Shown here: positions 53,887-64,000 of the stretch, one piece after another
Layout: every line of letters starts with the position of its first letter
Position numbering within the stretch: the stretch's first letter is position 1
Assembly (NCBI RefSeq): GCF_028622875.1
Contig: NZ_CP117709.1
Span: forward strand, 7,133,001-7,197,000
Origin: Streptomyces sp. MMBL 11-1
GTDB taxonomy: Bacteria; Actinomycetota; Actinomycetes; Streptomycetales; Streptomycetaceae
DNA: 64,000 bases
Direction of reading: 5' to 3'
Program-made: the position numbers and the translations under genes
The notes under the pieces: model-generated
Database searches by the model: none
What the model was told of the DNA's origin: nothing
What the model saw: only the letters and a program-made list of their open reading frames with translations

Positions 53887-54162
53887 GCTCACTCCCTGTG
53901 GCAATCGGAATCGGATGGTGACGCAACGCCGCGTACCCGAGTACCTCCGTCCGACACCGGTCAGGACGAAAAGTCGGCCCGGCCGCTTCGACCTGGTCTT
54001 CCACGGACCCCGACAGCACGGTGCGGCCGGACCGGCTCGCCCACCAGCCGGCACGCGCCGCCGAAGCCGGCGTCAGCGTCACGGCGACGGCCCCCGACGC
54101 CGACCGCGGGCGCATGCCGAAGGAGGTCAACCGCGGGCGCATGGCCAAGGGAGAGTGTCGCC

Positions 54163-54600
54163 CTAAGGCGCTGACACGACGCTCGGCGCACCGGCGGTGG
54201 CCCAGGTCGGCGCCACCCCGGTCACCTGGCAGACCATCAGGAAGAGCGGAATGGGCGGGGTGTACGGCGTGAGGCCGTCCGGTGAGTGGATCAGCCGGGG
54301 CCGCCCGGCGGGCACGTCCGCGTCCCGCGCGTACGTCACCTGCTCGGGCCAGGCCAGATCCAGGTCGGAGTCGGCCGGGACGATCCACCACCACCGGTCC
54401 GCGTCGGCGAAGACACATCCGGTGCGGGGCAGATGGGACATGAGATGGAAGCCGTGCCGGGCGGGCACCCCGACCGCGTCGCATCCCAGCGTGGCCGACA
54501 TCGAGGCCGGCAGGACCAGCCGCACCCTGCCGCCACGGGCCTGCTCGGGCGTCCGGGCCCGGTGTGCCGCGCGCAGCCTGGCCAGCGCGTTCTTCAGCAT
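54163..54600 (-). CDS. Hypothetical protein downstream of RsbW-like gene
   Basis: ATG at 54600 overlaps the end of the ATP-binding gene by 7 bp, so coupling is likely; 145 residues. It starts with a basic helix (MLKNALARLRAAHRARTPEQ), then beta-rich DADRWWWIVPADSDLDLAWPEQVTY and HSPDGLTPYTPPIPLF, and ends Ala/Val-rich. I do not recognise a family. The pairing with an anti-sigma-type ATPase recurs in Streptomyces next to XRE/DUF397 genes. Confidence 0.65.
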   Translation of the reverse strand: MLKNALARLRAAHRARTPEQARGGRVRLVLPASMSATLGCDAVGVPARHGFHLMSHLPRTGCVFADADRWWWIVPADSDLDLAWPEQVTYARDADVPAGRPRLIHSPDGLTPYTPPIPLFLMVCQVTGVAPTWATAGAPSVVSAP

Positions 54601-55070
54601 GGCTGCTCCGGGCCGGACAGCTGCTCGGCGTCGTGCGGCAGCTCCGCCCAGACGATGCGCCCGGAGGCGTACCCGGCGTCGTACGAACCCCAGGCGCTGC
54701 TCATCGCGTCGACGAGGAGCAGACCACGGCCGTGCTCGTCGTCGGACGAGCGGCGCAGCCGCGGGCCGCCGGGCTGGTGCCCTTGGTCCTGCACGGCTAT
54801 CCGCAGTCGTCTGCCCAACCGGCTCAGCTCGCACACCACCTGGGTGCTCGCGGTGTGCACGACGGCGTTGGTCACCAGCTCGGAGACGATGAGGACGGCC
54901 GCGTCACAGGCGTCGCGCCCCAGCTTCCAGGCGTCCAGCCGGGTGCGCGTCAGCTCGCGCGCGCGGGCCACCGACTCGGGGTGCGCCGGCAGCGCGAAGC
55001 AGTGACGGAGCGTATCCGTCCCGGGGCTGAGATCCATGAGCCGGGGGATGAGCGCACTGCCAGGTGCCAC
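54594..55070 (-). CDS. ATP-binding protein, RsbW/SpoIIAB-like anti-sigma kinase
   Basis: GTG at 55070 has AGGAA upstream; 158 residues (ATG 55037 is also possible). The HATPase_c_2 fold is plain: PAHPESVARARELTRTRLDAW, the N box VSELVTNAVVHT, the D box VQDQGHQPGG and GRGLLLVDAMSSAWG. Such kinases bind a sigma factor or phosphorylate an anti-anti-sigma antagonist. It is divergent from the XRE regulator at 55278 and overlaps the next gene. Confidence 0.88.
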   Translation of the reverse strand: MAPGSALIPRLMDLSPGTDTLRHCFALPAHPESVARARELTRTRLDAWKLGRDACDAAVLIVSELVTNAVVHTASTQVVCELSRLGRRLRIAVQDQGHQPGGPRLRRSSDDEHGRGLLLVDAMSSAWGSYDAGYASGRIVWAELPHDAEQLSGPEQPC

Positions 55071-55192
55071 GACCGATTCCTCACAGTGGGGGCTGCGTCA
55101 CACGTCGTTCCCCGGGTGATCGGGGGCGGGCATGACTGAGCGAACTGGTTCGGGAGTCAACTCTCCCCCTGACGATGACACTTGGCAAGAGG

Positions 55193-55213
55193 CACTCTGA
55201 AATTTCCAGAGTG
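55193..55213. promoter_or_regulatory. Operator-like repeat CACTCTG-N7-CAGAGTG
   Basis: A perfect 7-bp inverted repeat lies in the divergent region between the ATP-binding gene and the XRE gene, 65 bp before the latter. It could be the site of the XRE protein. Confidence 0.5.
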
Positions 55214-55277
55214 ACTGTGTCGTTGGGAGCGCGCGCATGGCACACTGCTCGCAAAACAGCGCATGGGGAGGTCTGAA

Positions 55278-56138
55278 GTGAGCGAACCGCGGTCCGCCCC
55301 GACCGTGGGCCAGGTCGTTCTCGGCAAACGCCTGCAGGATCTGCGCGAGCGTGTCGGCCTGACCCGTGACCAGGCGGCGAAGGTGCTCAGGGTCGCACCG
55401 GCGACGATACGCAGAATGGAGACGGCCGAGGTCGGGCTGAAGATCCCCTACGTTCAGCTGCTGCTGAAGGCGTACGGCATCGCCGACCAGGAGGCCGACG
55501 CCTTCGTCGACCTGGCCGAGGAGGCGAACAAGCCGGGCTGGTGGCAGCGTTTCCACGATGTCCTGCCCGACTGGTTCAGCATGTACGTCAGCCTGGAGGG
55601 CGCGGCGAGCCTGCTGCGCATGTACGAGCCGCACTTCGTGCCCGGACTCCTCCAGACCGAGGACTACGCACGTTCCGTGATGCGGACCGGGGCGGTCGGC
55701 CAGACCCGGCCCGAGGACATCGAGCGCCATGTGGCGCTGCGGATGGAGCGCCAGTCCCTGCTGGCCAAGGACGACGCCCCCCGACTGTGGGCGATCATGG
55801 ACGAGACCGTGCTGCGGCGGCCCGTCGGCAGTGCGCAGGTGATGCGCGGGCAGATCGACAAGCTGCTCGAGTTCACCGACCTCCCCCACGTCACGCTCCA
55901 GATCGCGGAGTTCGCCACCGGCCACCACCCGGGAACCTACGGGCCGTTCGTCCTCTTCCGGTTCGCCGTTCCCGAACTCCCCGACATGGTCTACAGCGAG
56001 TACCTGACCGGAGCCGTCTACTTCGACGCCCGCCCCGAGGTGGCCTCCTACCTCGAAGTCATGGACCGCATGGCGGCTCAGGCCGCGACTGCACAACGCA
56101 CGAAGGAAATCCTCCGGGACTTCCGCAAGGAGCTGTGA
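55278..56138 (+). CDS. XRE-family regulator with DUF5753 domain
   Basis: GTG at 55278 follows GGGGAGG at 6 bp; the ATG at 55263 overlaps that site. A product of 286 residues. Helix-turn-helix (LQDLRERVGLTRDQAAKVLRVAPATIRRMETAE) then DUF5753 (WWQRFHDVLPDWFSMYVSLEGAASLLRMYEPHFVPGLLQTEDYAR, HVTLQIAEFATGHHPGTYGPFVLFRF). This is the partner type of DUF397 proteins in Streptomyces, a toxin-antitoxin-like or developmental switch. The stop overlaps the DUF397 start by 1 bp. Confidence 0.93.
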   Translation: MSEPRSAPTVGQVVLGKRLQDLRERVGLTRDQAAKVLRVAPATIRRMETAEVGLKIPYVQLLLKAYGIADQEADAFVDLAEEANKPGWWQRFHDVLPDWFSMYVSLEGAASLLRMYEPHFVPGLLQTEDYARSVMRTGAVGQTRPEDIERHVALRMERQSLLAKDDAPRLWAIMDETVLRRPVGSAQVMRGQIDKLLEFTDLPHVTLQIAEFATGHHPGTYGPFVLFRFAVPELPDMVYSEYLTGAVYFDARPEVASYLEVMDRMAAQAATAQRTKEILRDFRKEL

Positions 56139-56374
56139 TGAACCACATATACAACGGCATGCCTGCCGGTGACCTCGGCTCCGAAGGCTGGTACAAGCCG
56201 TGGAGCGGAGGGAACGGCGGCAACTGCGTCGAGGCCATGAAACTCGCCGACGGGCGGGTCGCCGTACGCCAGTCCGCCGACCCGGACGGTCCCGCTCTCA
56301 TCTACTCCAACGGCGAGATCGCCGCGTTCATCCAGGGCGCCAAGGCCGGCCAGGCCGATTTCCTTCTCACCTGA
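56138..56374 (+). CDS. DUF397 family small protein
   Basis: A product of 78 residues, MNHIYNGMPAGDLGSEGWYKPWSGGNGGNCVEAMKL, then GRVAVRQSADPDGPALIYSNGEIAAFIQGAKAG. This is the DUF397 pattern (WxKxxxSGGNGGNCVE, VRDSKxPxGP, ...W..F). DUF397 proteins are encoded with an XRE/DUF5753 partner and are reported to modulate it. Overlaps the regulator by 1 bp, so stoichiometric production is expected. Confidence 0.92.
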   Translation: MNHIYNGMPAGDLGSEGWYKPWSGGNGGNCVEAMKLADGRVAVRQSADPDGPALIYSNGEIAAFIQGAKAGQADFLLT

Positions 56375-56532
56375 GACCATCCTCCCCCTCCTGTCCGGGC
56401 GACGAAGGGCCCGGCGCGGGGTCCGGCACGGGGGCCGGCGAAGAGCCCGGCCCGGCACAGCGCTTGAGCACACCCCCTTCCTTCGCTTGTTCCCCATCGT
56501 CGACGTACGGACCCCTGACCACGGAGCGCGCC

Positions 56533-57342
56533 ATGACCGGGCAAGACCACCACTCCATCGAGATCGACACCAGCAAGCCGCACCCGGCGCGGATGTACGA
56601 CTGGTTCCTCGGCGGCAAGGACAACTACCCGGTCGACGAACAGATGGCGCGACAGCTGCTCGCCCTGGACGCGCGGGGCCGTGACATGGCGCGGGTCAAC
56701 CGGGCGTTCATGCACCGGGCCACCCGCTGGCTCGCCGAGAGCGGCGTGCGCCAGTTCCTGGACATCGGCACCGGCATTCCCACCGAGCCGAACCTCCACC
56801 AGATCGCCCAGCGGGCCGTCCCCGACGCGCGCGTCGTCTACTGCGACAACGACCCGATCGTGCTCGCCCACGCGGCGGCGCTGCTGCGCTCCACGCCCGA
56901 AGGAGCCACCGAGTACATCCAGGCCGACGCCCGCAAGCCGGAGACCATTCTGGCGGAGGCCGGCAAGGTCCTGGACTTCGACGAGCCGATCGCCCTGTCG
57001 CTGCTGGCCCTGCTGCATTTCATCGACGACGAGGACGGTGCGGGCGAGCTGGTCGACCAGCTGGTCGAGCGGCTGCCCTCCGGCAGCTATCTGGTGCTCT
57101 CGCACACCACGGGCGACTTCAACCCCGAGGGCGCCGCGCAGGCGCGGGCCATGTACAAGGCGCGCGGGATGACGCTGCGGCCCCGAAGCCACGCGGAACT
57201 CACGGCGTTCTTCGACGGCCTCGAACTGGTCGAGCCGGGTGTCTCGCTCTCCGCCGACTGGCACCCGGAGCTGGGTGAGGTCATCGACGTCCCGGGCGAC
57301 GAGCCGATCCCCGGCTATGCCGGCGTGGCCCGCAAACCCTGA
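56533..57342 (+). CDS. SAM-dependent methyltransferase, DUF574 family
   Basis: ATG at 56533 has GGAG 7 bp upstream; 269 residues. Recognised by HPARMYDWFLGGKDNYPVDEQMARQLL near the start, the SAM site LDIGTGIPTEPNLHQIAQ, ARVVYCDNDPIVLAHAAALL, and YIQADARKPETIL. These methyltransferase-fold proteins are numerous in Streptomyces and mostly of unknown substrate. Its place after the XRE/DUF397 pair is common and may reflect co-regulation. Confidence 0.92.
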   Translation: MTGQDHHSIEIDTSKPHPARMYDWFLGGKDNYPVDEQMARQLLALDARGRDMARVNRAFMHRATRWLAESGVRQFLDIGTGIPTEPNLHQIAQRAVPDARVVYCDNDPIVLAHAAALLRSTPEGATEYIQADARKPETILAEAGKVLDFDEPIALSLLALLHFIDDEDGAGELVDQLVERLPSGSYLVLSHTTGDFNPEGAAQARAMYKARGMTLRPRSHAELTAFFDGLELVEPGVSLSADWHPELGEVIDVPGDEPIPGYAGVARKP

Positions 57343-57370
57343 CCTCCGGCCCGCCTCCCCCGGACCGGGC

Positions 57371-57398
57371 GGGCGGGCGAGGCTCGTCGAGCCCGCCC
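57371..57398 (+). terminator. Hairpin after the methyltransferase gene
   Basis: GGGCGGGC pairs with GCCCGCCC; a smaller alternative stem GGCTC-GTC-GAGCC lies inside. Distance from the stop is 29 bp. Confidence 0.5.
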
Positions 57399-57417
57399 CA
57401 CGCGTCACAATGGAGCC

Positions 57418-57852
57418 ATGTCACGACGCACCTCCCGGCCCCGGGGGCCGGCCGCCGCGCGGATCACCTCCGCCTCCCCGTGCCCCTGCGGCCTGCCCGC
57501 CGCCTACGGGCAGTGCTGCGGCCGGTTCCATTCCGGCAGTGCCGCCGCGCCGACCTGCGAGGCCCTGATGCGTTCCCGTTACGCGGCCTTCGTCGTCCGG
57601 GACGCGGCGTACCTGCTGCGCACCTGGCACCCCGGGACCCGGCCGCCCGGCGTCGACTTCGACCCCGCGATGCGCTGGGCGGGGCTGGACATCCTGGACA
57701 CCACCGAGGGCAGCGCGTTCCACTCCACCGGAACGGTCACCTTCCGCGCCCACTACACCGACGACGGGCGTCCCGACTCCCTCCACGAGAAGAGCCGCTT
57801 CGTCCGGCACGAGGGCGCCTGGGTCTACACGACGGCGGTCTTCGTCGACTGA
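57418..57852 (+). CDS. YchJ-like SEC-C zinc-binding protein
   Basis: A product of 144 residues. N-terminal SEC-C-like zinc knuckle SPCPCGLPAAYGQCCGRFHSG, then the YchJ core ALMRSRYAAFVVRDAAYLLRTWHP and a beta strand region (VTFRAHYTDDGRPDSLHEKSRFVRHEGAWVYT). The YchJ family (UPF0225) is of unknown function, related to nuclear-transport-factor-2 folds. Soluble, no signal peptide. Confidence 0.9.
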   Translation: MSRRTSRPRGPAAARITSASPCPCGLPAAYGQCCGRFHSGSAAAPTCEALMRSRYAAFVVRDAAYLLRTWHPGTRPPGVDFDPAMRWAGLDILDTTEGSAFHSTGTVTFRAHYTDDGRPDSLHEKSRFVRHEGAWVYTTAVFVD

Positions 57853-57873
57853 GCCGGGGTCCGGGTCGCCGCC

Positions 57874-60124
<2,251 letters not shown>

Positions 60125-60137
<13 letters not shown>

Positions 60138-60988
60138 CGTGGCAGCGAGGCGACCGAGGCCGTCAACCGCGCCACGAACGCCTCGCGGACGTCCTCGCCG
60201 ACCCGGTCGAGCGACAGATACGGATTGAGGTCCTCCAGCTCCACGAGCAGCAGCGCGCCGTCCGCCGCACGGCAGGCGTCGACCCGCTGGATCCCGTGCG
60301 TGAGGGAGTTCCAGGCGATGAAGCGCCGGGCGAACTCCAGGTCCTCCGGGCTCGCCGCGTACGGCTCCAGCACCCAGCGCCGCTCCGGGTCCGGGGCGTA
60401 CAGCGCGTACTGGAAGTCGTGGTCGACGAAGTAGAAGGACACCTCGTGGCGGAAGTCGATCCGCGGCTGGACGAGAAGCGAGCCCTCGGCCGCCCGCTCC
60501 AGTGCGGTGGCCGCCTCGGCCGCCGTGACGAAACGCAGCCCGACCGAGTCCGCCCCCAGCTTCGGCTTGACGACGTACCGGGGGGCGTCGGGCAGCCGCG
60601 CCAGATCCGCCGCCCGGTCGACCGTGGGGATGACCGGGAAGCCGGCCCGGTCCAGCTTGACCAGGTAGTCCTTGCCCGCCATGTCGCCACGGCCGCACAG
60701 CGGGTTGTAGACCGGCGTCCGCAGTTCCCGGGCCCGCGAGCGGAACGCGTCGTACGCCTCCCGGTAGTGCAGCACGGGCCCGCTGTTGCGGATCAGCACG
60801 GTATCGAAGCCCGCCAGCAGCGCGGCCGCGTCCCGGGGATGACAGAGCGCGACGTCGAACGTCTCGCGCAGCCGGGAGCCGAGGAAGATGTCCTCTTCGC
60901 AGTAGCGGCGGCCGCGGGCCTCGTACGCGAGATCGGTGACGAGCAGCAGGGACGAGCGGCGGGCGCCGACGGGTGACGCGGCGGTCAT
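60125..60988 (-). CDS. ATP-grasp domain protein
   Basis: ATG at 60988 follows GGGAGAA; 287 residues. ATP-grasp features: GKDYLVKLDRAGFPVIPTV, Lys in RYVVKPKLGADSVGLRFV, LLVQPRIDFRHEVSFYFVD, and the metal strand LLLVELEDLNPYLSLD. The family joins acids to amines with ATP. Substrate unknown. A 58-residue protein gene lies 129 bp upstream on the same strand. Its stop codon lies inside the palindrome at 60087. Confidence 0.8.
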
Positions 60989-61117
60989 GAGGTTCTCCCG
61001 GGATGAGGACGCGGACGGACGATCACTATCGCCGACGCCCGGGCGGCCTCGCGGAGCGGGTGGTTCCCGTGGTGCCCGGGCCCTCGCCGCTCCCGGCCTG
61101 CGCCCGCCGTCCCGCGG

Positions 61118-61294
61118 TCAGACAGCTTCCGGGGACCCGCCCCGTACGGCCGCCACCCACTCGACGAGGAGCCGCTCGTACTCCCGCCGGCCCTCGGGCG
61201 ACACCACACCGCCGTCGGCGACCAGGGCGCGGATCTCCGCGTTCAGCTCAACCATCGGGCGGGCAGGCGTCGGCTCGGTCGAAGTGGAGGTCAT
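61118..61294 (-). CDS. 58-residue small protein
   Basis: ATG at 61294 to TGA at 61118. The product begins MTSTSTEPTPARP, has a helix NAEIRALVADGG, then PEGRREYERLLVEWVAAVR and a short tail. The helix-turn-helix-like amphipathic pattern, normal codon bias (G/C third positions) and lack of an overlapping better frame support it as a real gene. No named family is recognised. It may be co-transcribed with the ATP-grasp gene downstream. Confidence 0.6.
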   Translation of the reverse strand: MTSTSTEPTPARPMVELNAEIRALVADGGVVSPEGRREYERLLVEWVAAVRGGSPEAV

Positions 61295-61778
61295 GTGAAG
61301 AGGCTAGTGGCAGGCGACCCGGAGAGGCACCGGGTAAACGTGTGGGGCCCACCACGGGCACCGTTCGCCCCCGGCCCCGAAGCGTCGCCGACCCGTCCTC
61401 GCACCGTGCCGCGACCCTCTCCACACCGTCGTCACGGATCGCCGCGGATCGTCATGACCGGGCGATCCGAGCCCTGTTGCCGCACGTCGGCGGGGTGTGG
61501 AGGGTCTTCGGCGTTGTTGCTTACGCGTCCCGACGCGCTCGGTGACGATCTCCCTCCGGCCTGGCCCGACGAAGATTTCCACGGGTCCGTTCCCCGTCGG
61601 CGCACCCGTTCGGGGCGACGAGAATCACACGGATGCGGGTCGGTTCCGGCCCGGATCAGGGACCGGACCGGCAGGAGGGAAGGGCGTCCCGGCGGGCGGC
61701 TGAGCGATCGGCGGAACGACCTCCTTCCCCCTCCCGCCCGCCGCGACGCCGGACCCGCCCCGCGGCGCCGCCTCCCCG
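61295..61778. other. 484-bp stretch with no supported gene
   Basis: Frames here are Arg/Pro/Ser-rich in the way of random GC-rich DNA and none has a good ribosome site. A small repeat ACCCGG-N7-CCGGGT is at 61317-61335. Nothing else stands out. Confidence 0.5.
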
Positions 61779-62999
61779 TCAGCGGATGTGCCGACCCGAG
61801 ATCGCCCGCGCGATGACGAGGCGCTGGATCTCGCTGGTGCCCTCGAAGATGGTGTAGATCTTGGCGTCGCGGTACATCCGCTCCACCGGGTGCTCCCGGC
61901 TGTAGCCCGCGCCACCGAGGATCTGGACCGCCTTCTCCGTCGCCGAGACCGCGAGTTCGCCGGCCCGCAGCTTCGCCATGGAGCCCTGCCCGGCGTCGAA
62001 GGTCCGGTCGTTGCGGGCCATCCAGGCGGCCTGCCAGATCAGCAGCCGTACGGCTTCGATCTCCGTCCGCATATCGGCCAGGGCGAAGGCGATCGACTGG
62101 TTGTCGATGATCGGCCTGCCGAACGCCTCGCGCTCACCGGCGTATTCCAGGGCGTATTCGTAGGCGGCCCGGGCGATGCCGAGCGCCTGCGCCGCGACGG
62201 TCGGGCGGCTGACCTCGAAAGTCGCCATCGCCGCCTGGCCCCTGCCCTTGCCGGCGCCGCCCTCACGCGCCCTGGCCAGGCGGGCGTCCAGCTTCTCCTT
62301 CCCGCCCAGCAGGCAGTGGCCCGGCACGGTCACCTCGTCGAGAAAGAGATCCGCGGTGTGCGAGGCGCGCAGTCCCAGCTTCTTGACCGTGCGGCCGGCC
62401 GTCAGGCCCTCCGTGCCGGGCGGCACGATGAACGCGGCCTGTCCGCGGGCCCCTAGCGCCGGATCGACGGAGGCGACGACGACGTGGACCTCGGCGATGC
62501 CGCCGTTGGTGATCCACGCCTTCTGACCGGAGATCACCCATGCGTCGCTCGCCTCGACGTAGCGGGCCCTCGTCGTCATCGCGGAGACGTCCGAACCGGC
62601 CCCCGGCTCGGAGACGCAGAAGGCGGCGACCTTCGGGTCGTCCTCGTCCCCGTAGCACTGCGGTACCCACTCGGCGAGCTGGTCGGGGGTGCCGGCGGCG
62701 AAGATTCCGGCGACCGCGAGCGAGGTGCCGAACAGGGCCATGCCGATGCCCGCGTCGCCCCAGAACAGCTCCTCGTTGGCGATCTGGAGGGAGAGCCCGG
62801 TGGGGTCCCCGTACAGGTCGGCGAGCGACTCGAATCCGTACAGCCCGATCCGCGCGGCCTCCTGGATCACGGGCCAGGGGGTCTCCTCCCGGGCGTCCCA
62901 CTCGGCGGCGGCCGGGCGGACCACCTGGGCGGCGAAGCCGTGCACCCAGTTGCGCAGGTCCTGTTGCTCCTCGGTCAGGGCGAGGGAGAAGAAGCTCAC
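61779..62999 (-). CDS. Acyl-CoA dehydrogenase
   Basis: GTG at 62999; 406 residues. Domains in order: helical start LALTEEQQDLRNWVHGFAAQ, FAD/substrate signature CVSEPGAGSDVSAM, middle beta barrel, and C-terminal helices with KAVQILGGAGYSREHPVERMYRDAKIYTIFEGTSEIQRL, where the Glu of FEGTSEIQ is the catalytic base. It oxidises an acyl-CoA to the 2-enoyl-CoA in fatty acid or sterol side-chain breakdown. It starts 4 bp after the SCP2 gene and shares its operator. Confidence 0.93.
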   Translation of the reverse strand: MSFFSLALTEEQQDLRNWVHGFAAQVVRPAAAEWDAREETPWPVIQEAARIGLYGFESLADLYGDPTGLSLQIANEELFWGDAGIGMALFGTSLAVAGIFAAGTPDQLAEWVPQCYGDEDDPKVAAFCVSEPGAGSDVSAMTTRARYVEASDAWVISGQKAWITNGGIAEVHVVVASVDPALGARGQAAFIVPPGTEGLTAGRTVKKLGLRASHTADLFLDEVTVPGHCLLGGKEKLDARLARAREGGAGKGRGQAAMATFEVSRPTVAAQALGIARAAYEYALEYAGEREAFGRPIIDNQSIAFALADMRTEIEAVRLLIWQAAWMARNDRTFDAGQGSMAKLRAGELAVSATEKAVQILGGAGYSREHPVERMYRDAKIYTIFEGTSEIQRLVIARAISGRHIR

Positions 63000-63003
63000 G
63001 CGC

Positions 63004-63477
63004 TCACACCTTCGGGATGTCGAAGTAGCGGGTCAGGCCGGAGGCGAGGGCGACATCACCGGCGACCTTGAGCTTGCGCGTCATGAACATGGTGACCGGA
63101 TTGCCGTTGCCGGAGACGAGCTTGAGGAACTCGGCGTCGCCCATCACCAGCGTGGTACGTGGCTCGGCGTCCGAACGGCCGGGGGTGACCCGGCAGACGC
63201 CGTCGGCTATCGCCGTCTCGTAGACGACGTCGCTCTCCCCGGTGATCTTCCAGCGGATCAGTGCGGTGAGGCCGGCGGCCGCCTCGGGCCGGAACCGCTG
63301 CTTCATCCGGCCGAAGACCTCTCCGAGTATCCGGGTGCGCAGCTCGCCCCGCATGACCTCGGCGAGCTGCTTGGCGGACAGGCTCTTGACGATCCGGGCG
63401 AACTCCTCGGGCGCGACCGCCGCGAGGTCAAGCCCGGACAGGTCGTCGGTGAGGTTGCCGCTACTGGTTCCGTCCAC
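63004..63477 (-). CDS. SCP2 sterol-binding domain protein
   Basis: GTG at 63477 follows AAGGAA; 157 residues. The SCP2 fold is seen in LRTRILGEVFGRMKQRFRPEAAAGLTALIRWKITG and PRTTLVMGDAEFLKLVSGNGNPVTMFMTRKLKVAGDVALA. It carries lipids or acyl-CoA in the cytosol and probably presents substrate to the acyl-CoA dehydrogenase downstream. First gene of the operon, starting 9 bp after the palindromic boxes at 63487. Confidence 0.9.
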   Translation of the reverse strand: MDGTSSGNLTDDLSGLDLAAVAPEEFARIVKSLSAKQLAEVMRGELRTRILGEVFGRMKQRFRPEAAAGLTALIRWKITGESDVVYETAIADGVCRVTPGRSDAEPRTTLVMGDAEFLKLVSGNGNPVTMFMTRKLKVAGDVALASGLTRYFDIPKV

Positions 63478-63486
63478 GCCAGTTCC

Positions 63487-63516
63487 TTACTCCAAAGTAA
63501 ACTTACTTTTGAGTAA
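63487..63516. promoter_or_regulatory. Tandem TTACT-N4-AGTAA boxes
   Basis: Box 1 TTACTCCAAAGTAA (63487-63500) and box 2 TTACTTTTGAGTAA (63503-63516) repeat with a 16-bp step and together form a nearly perfect palindrome of about 32 bp. They are far more AT-rich than the surroundings. They look like a TetR-type site controlling the SCP2-dehydrogenase operon. Confidence 0.75.
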
Positions 63517-63613
63517 GGTAAGCGGGGGTGGGGGCGCCCCGCAAGGCCGAACCACCGCCCGTCGAGCCGAGTTGAGGCGCCATGCGCCATTCGGCAGGCG
63601 AGAGGCGACATGC

Positions 63614-63653
63614 GACAGGCGGGAGGTGACAGGCGGGAGGTGACAGGCGGGGG
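63614..63653. repeat. 14-bp tandem repeat, nearly three copies
   Basis: GACAGGCGGGAGGT occurs at 63614-63627 and 63628-63641, followed by a changed copy from 63642. It lies between the SCP2 operator and the 63658 gene. Confidence 0.75.
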
Positions 63654-63657
63654 CCGG

Positions 63658-63918
63658 TCAGGGCGAGTGCGGCCTTACGGCCAGCCCGGGGTGGTGCGCG
63701 GCCAGCACCTTGTTGGCGCGCGCCAGATCGGACAGGGCCTGTTCGCGGTCGGCCTGGTCCTCGACGCCGAGCCGGGGGCCGCGGAACCTGCGTACCTCGC
63801 GGGCGGCGCAGTCGGCGAGGAGCTCCGCCTGGAGGATGTGCGGCGGAACGCACGAACCGATCAGCGCGGCGACCCGGTCCGGGATCGGCACGGGGACGAG
63901 GAGGTGCGAGGCGGTCAT
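63658..63918 (-). CDS. Small hypothetical protein
   Basis: ATG at 63918 has GAGGGA about 8 bp upstream; 86 residues. It begins MTASHLLVPVPIPDRVAALIGSCVPPHILQAELLADCAAREV and ends in a basic, Arg/His-rich tail. Two Cys and a helix (DLARANKVLAAHHPG) are visible. No family is recognised. The remaining bases to 64000 show no gene. Confidence 0.5.
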   Translation of the reverse strand: MTASHLLVPVPIPDRVAALIGSCVPPHILQAELLADCAAREVRRFRGPRLGVEDQADREQALSDLARANKVLAAHHPGLAVRPHSP

Positions 63919-64000
63919 GGAGCGTTCCCTCTCGGATGGTTGGCCAGGAGGCGGTGCACGGAGCCTGTCGCCTGATGGGCGGCAGGTTCCTTCCTGTGTA

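Noticed and set aside
60985..61209. 74-residue minus-strand frame overlapping the 58-residue gene
   Set aside because: Its composition is that of a shadow frame; the 58-residue frame has better codon use and helix pattern.
61304..61582. 92-residue minus-strand frame in the gap at 61.3 kb
   Set aside because: Arg/Pro-rich random-looking product, no ribosome site, no partner gene.

Overview
The window is chromosomal DNA of a high-GC actinomycete, almost certainly a Streptomyces. The signs are very strong G/C bias at third codon positions, many GTG starts and 4-bp start/stop overlaps, a complete conservon (cvnA-B-C-D plus P450), an XRE/DUF5753 regulator paired with a DUF397 protein, a DUF574 methyltransferase, and only one TTA codon found across the annotated genes. 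I saw no integrase, transposase, tRNA, rRNA or CRISPR array.

Layout. 1-5.3 kb: the end of a probable AAA ATPase gene, a DUF2201-type metallopeptidase/vWA-like protein, then a two-gene cassette of a small helical protein and a membrane NACHT ATPase that share a short amyloid-signalling-like motif. 5.2-10.5 kb (minus strand): secreted sphingomyelinase C, class F sortase, a repeat-containing surface protein, and a sensor kinase/response regulator pair. 10.7-14.2 kb: an operon of two cytochromes P450 (CYP157-like without EXXR, CYP154-like with it) and an ATP-grasp protein.

14.3-26.1 kb is the most striking part. It is one run of overlapping or closely spaced plus-strand genes: an EAD2-like/VMAP-C protein, a MoxR AAA ATPase, a giant vWA-like/NB-ARC/TPR protein carrying the TTA codon, an alpha/beta hydrolase, a caspase-like protease with a C-terminal EAD2-like domain, a 63-residue peptide, and an HExxH-type putative peptide hydroxylase. 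This fits a vWA-MoxR-VMAP conflict system: EAD-EAD contact could link sensor to protease, NB-ARC/TPR and MoxR could act as the NTP-dependent switch, and hydrolase and caspase as effectors. The peptide/HExxH pair looks like an attached RiPP-type module.

26.3-33.6 kb: a choline/glycine-betaine osmoprotection operon (aldehyde dehydrogenase, choline-oxidase-like GMC enzyme, betaine-type ABC ATPase, fused double permease, binding lipoprotein). 33.7-38 kb (minus): a P450, a small conserved-looking protein, and a coupled pair of secreted membrane-anchored proteins, one with a vWA domain. 38-42.3 kb: divergent xylB and xylA with a ROK-family regulator. 42.4-46.6 kb: DUF305/DUF3105 pair, a small exported protein, and an FUSC transporter-MarR operon behind a palindromic operator. 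47-51.9 kb: conservon. 52-57.9 kb: GH4 glycosidase, SRPBCC protein, RsbW-like ATPase, XRE/DUF397 pair, methyltransferase, YchJ-like protein. 57.9-64 kb (minus): DHA2 exporter, ATP-grasp protein with a 58-residue upstream protein, and an acyl-CoA dehydrogenase/SCP2 operon behind a striking double TTACT-N4-AGTAA operator.

All functions are inferred from reading the sequence. No database search was possible, so family names rest on motif recognition.
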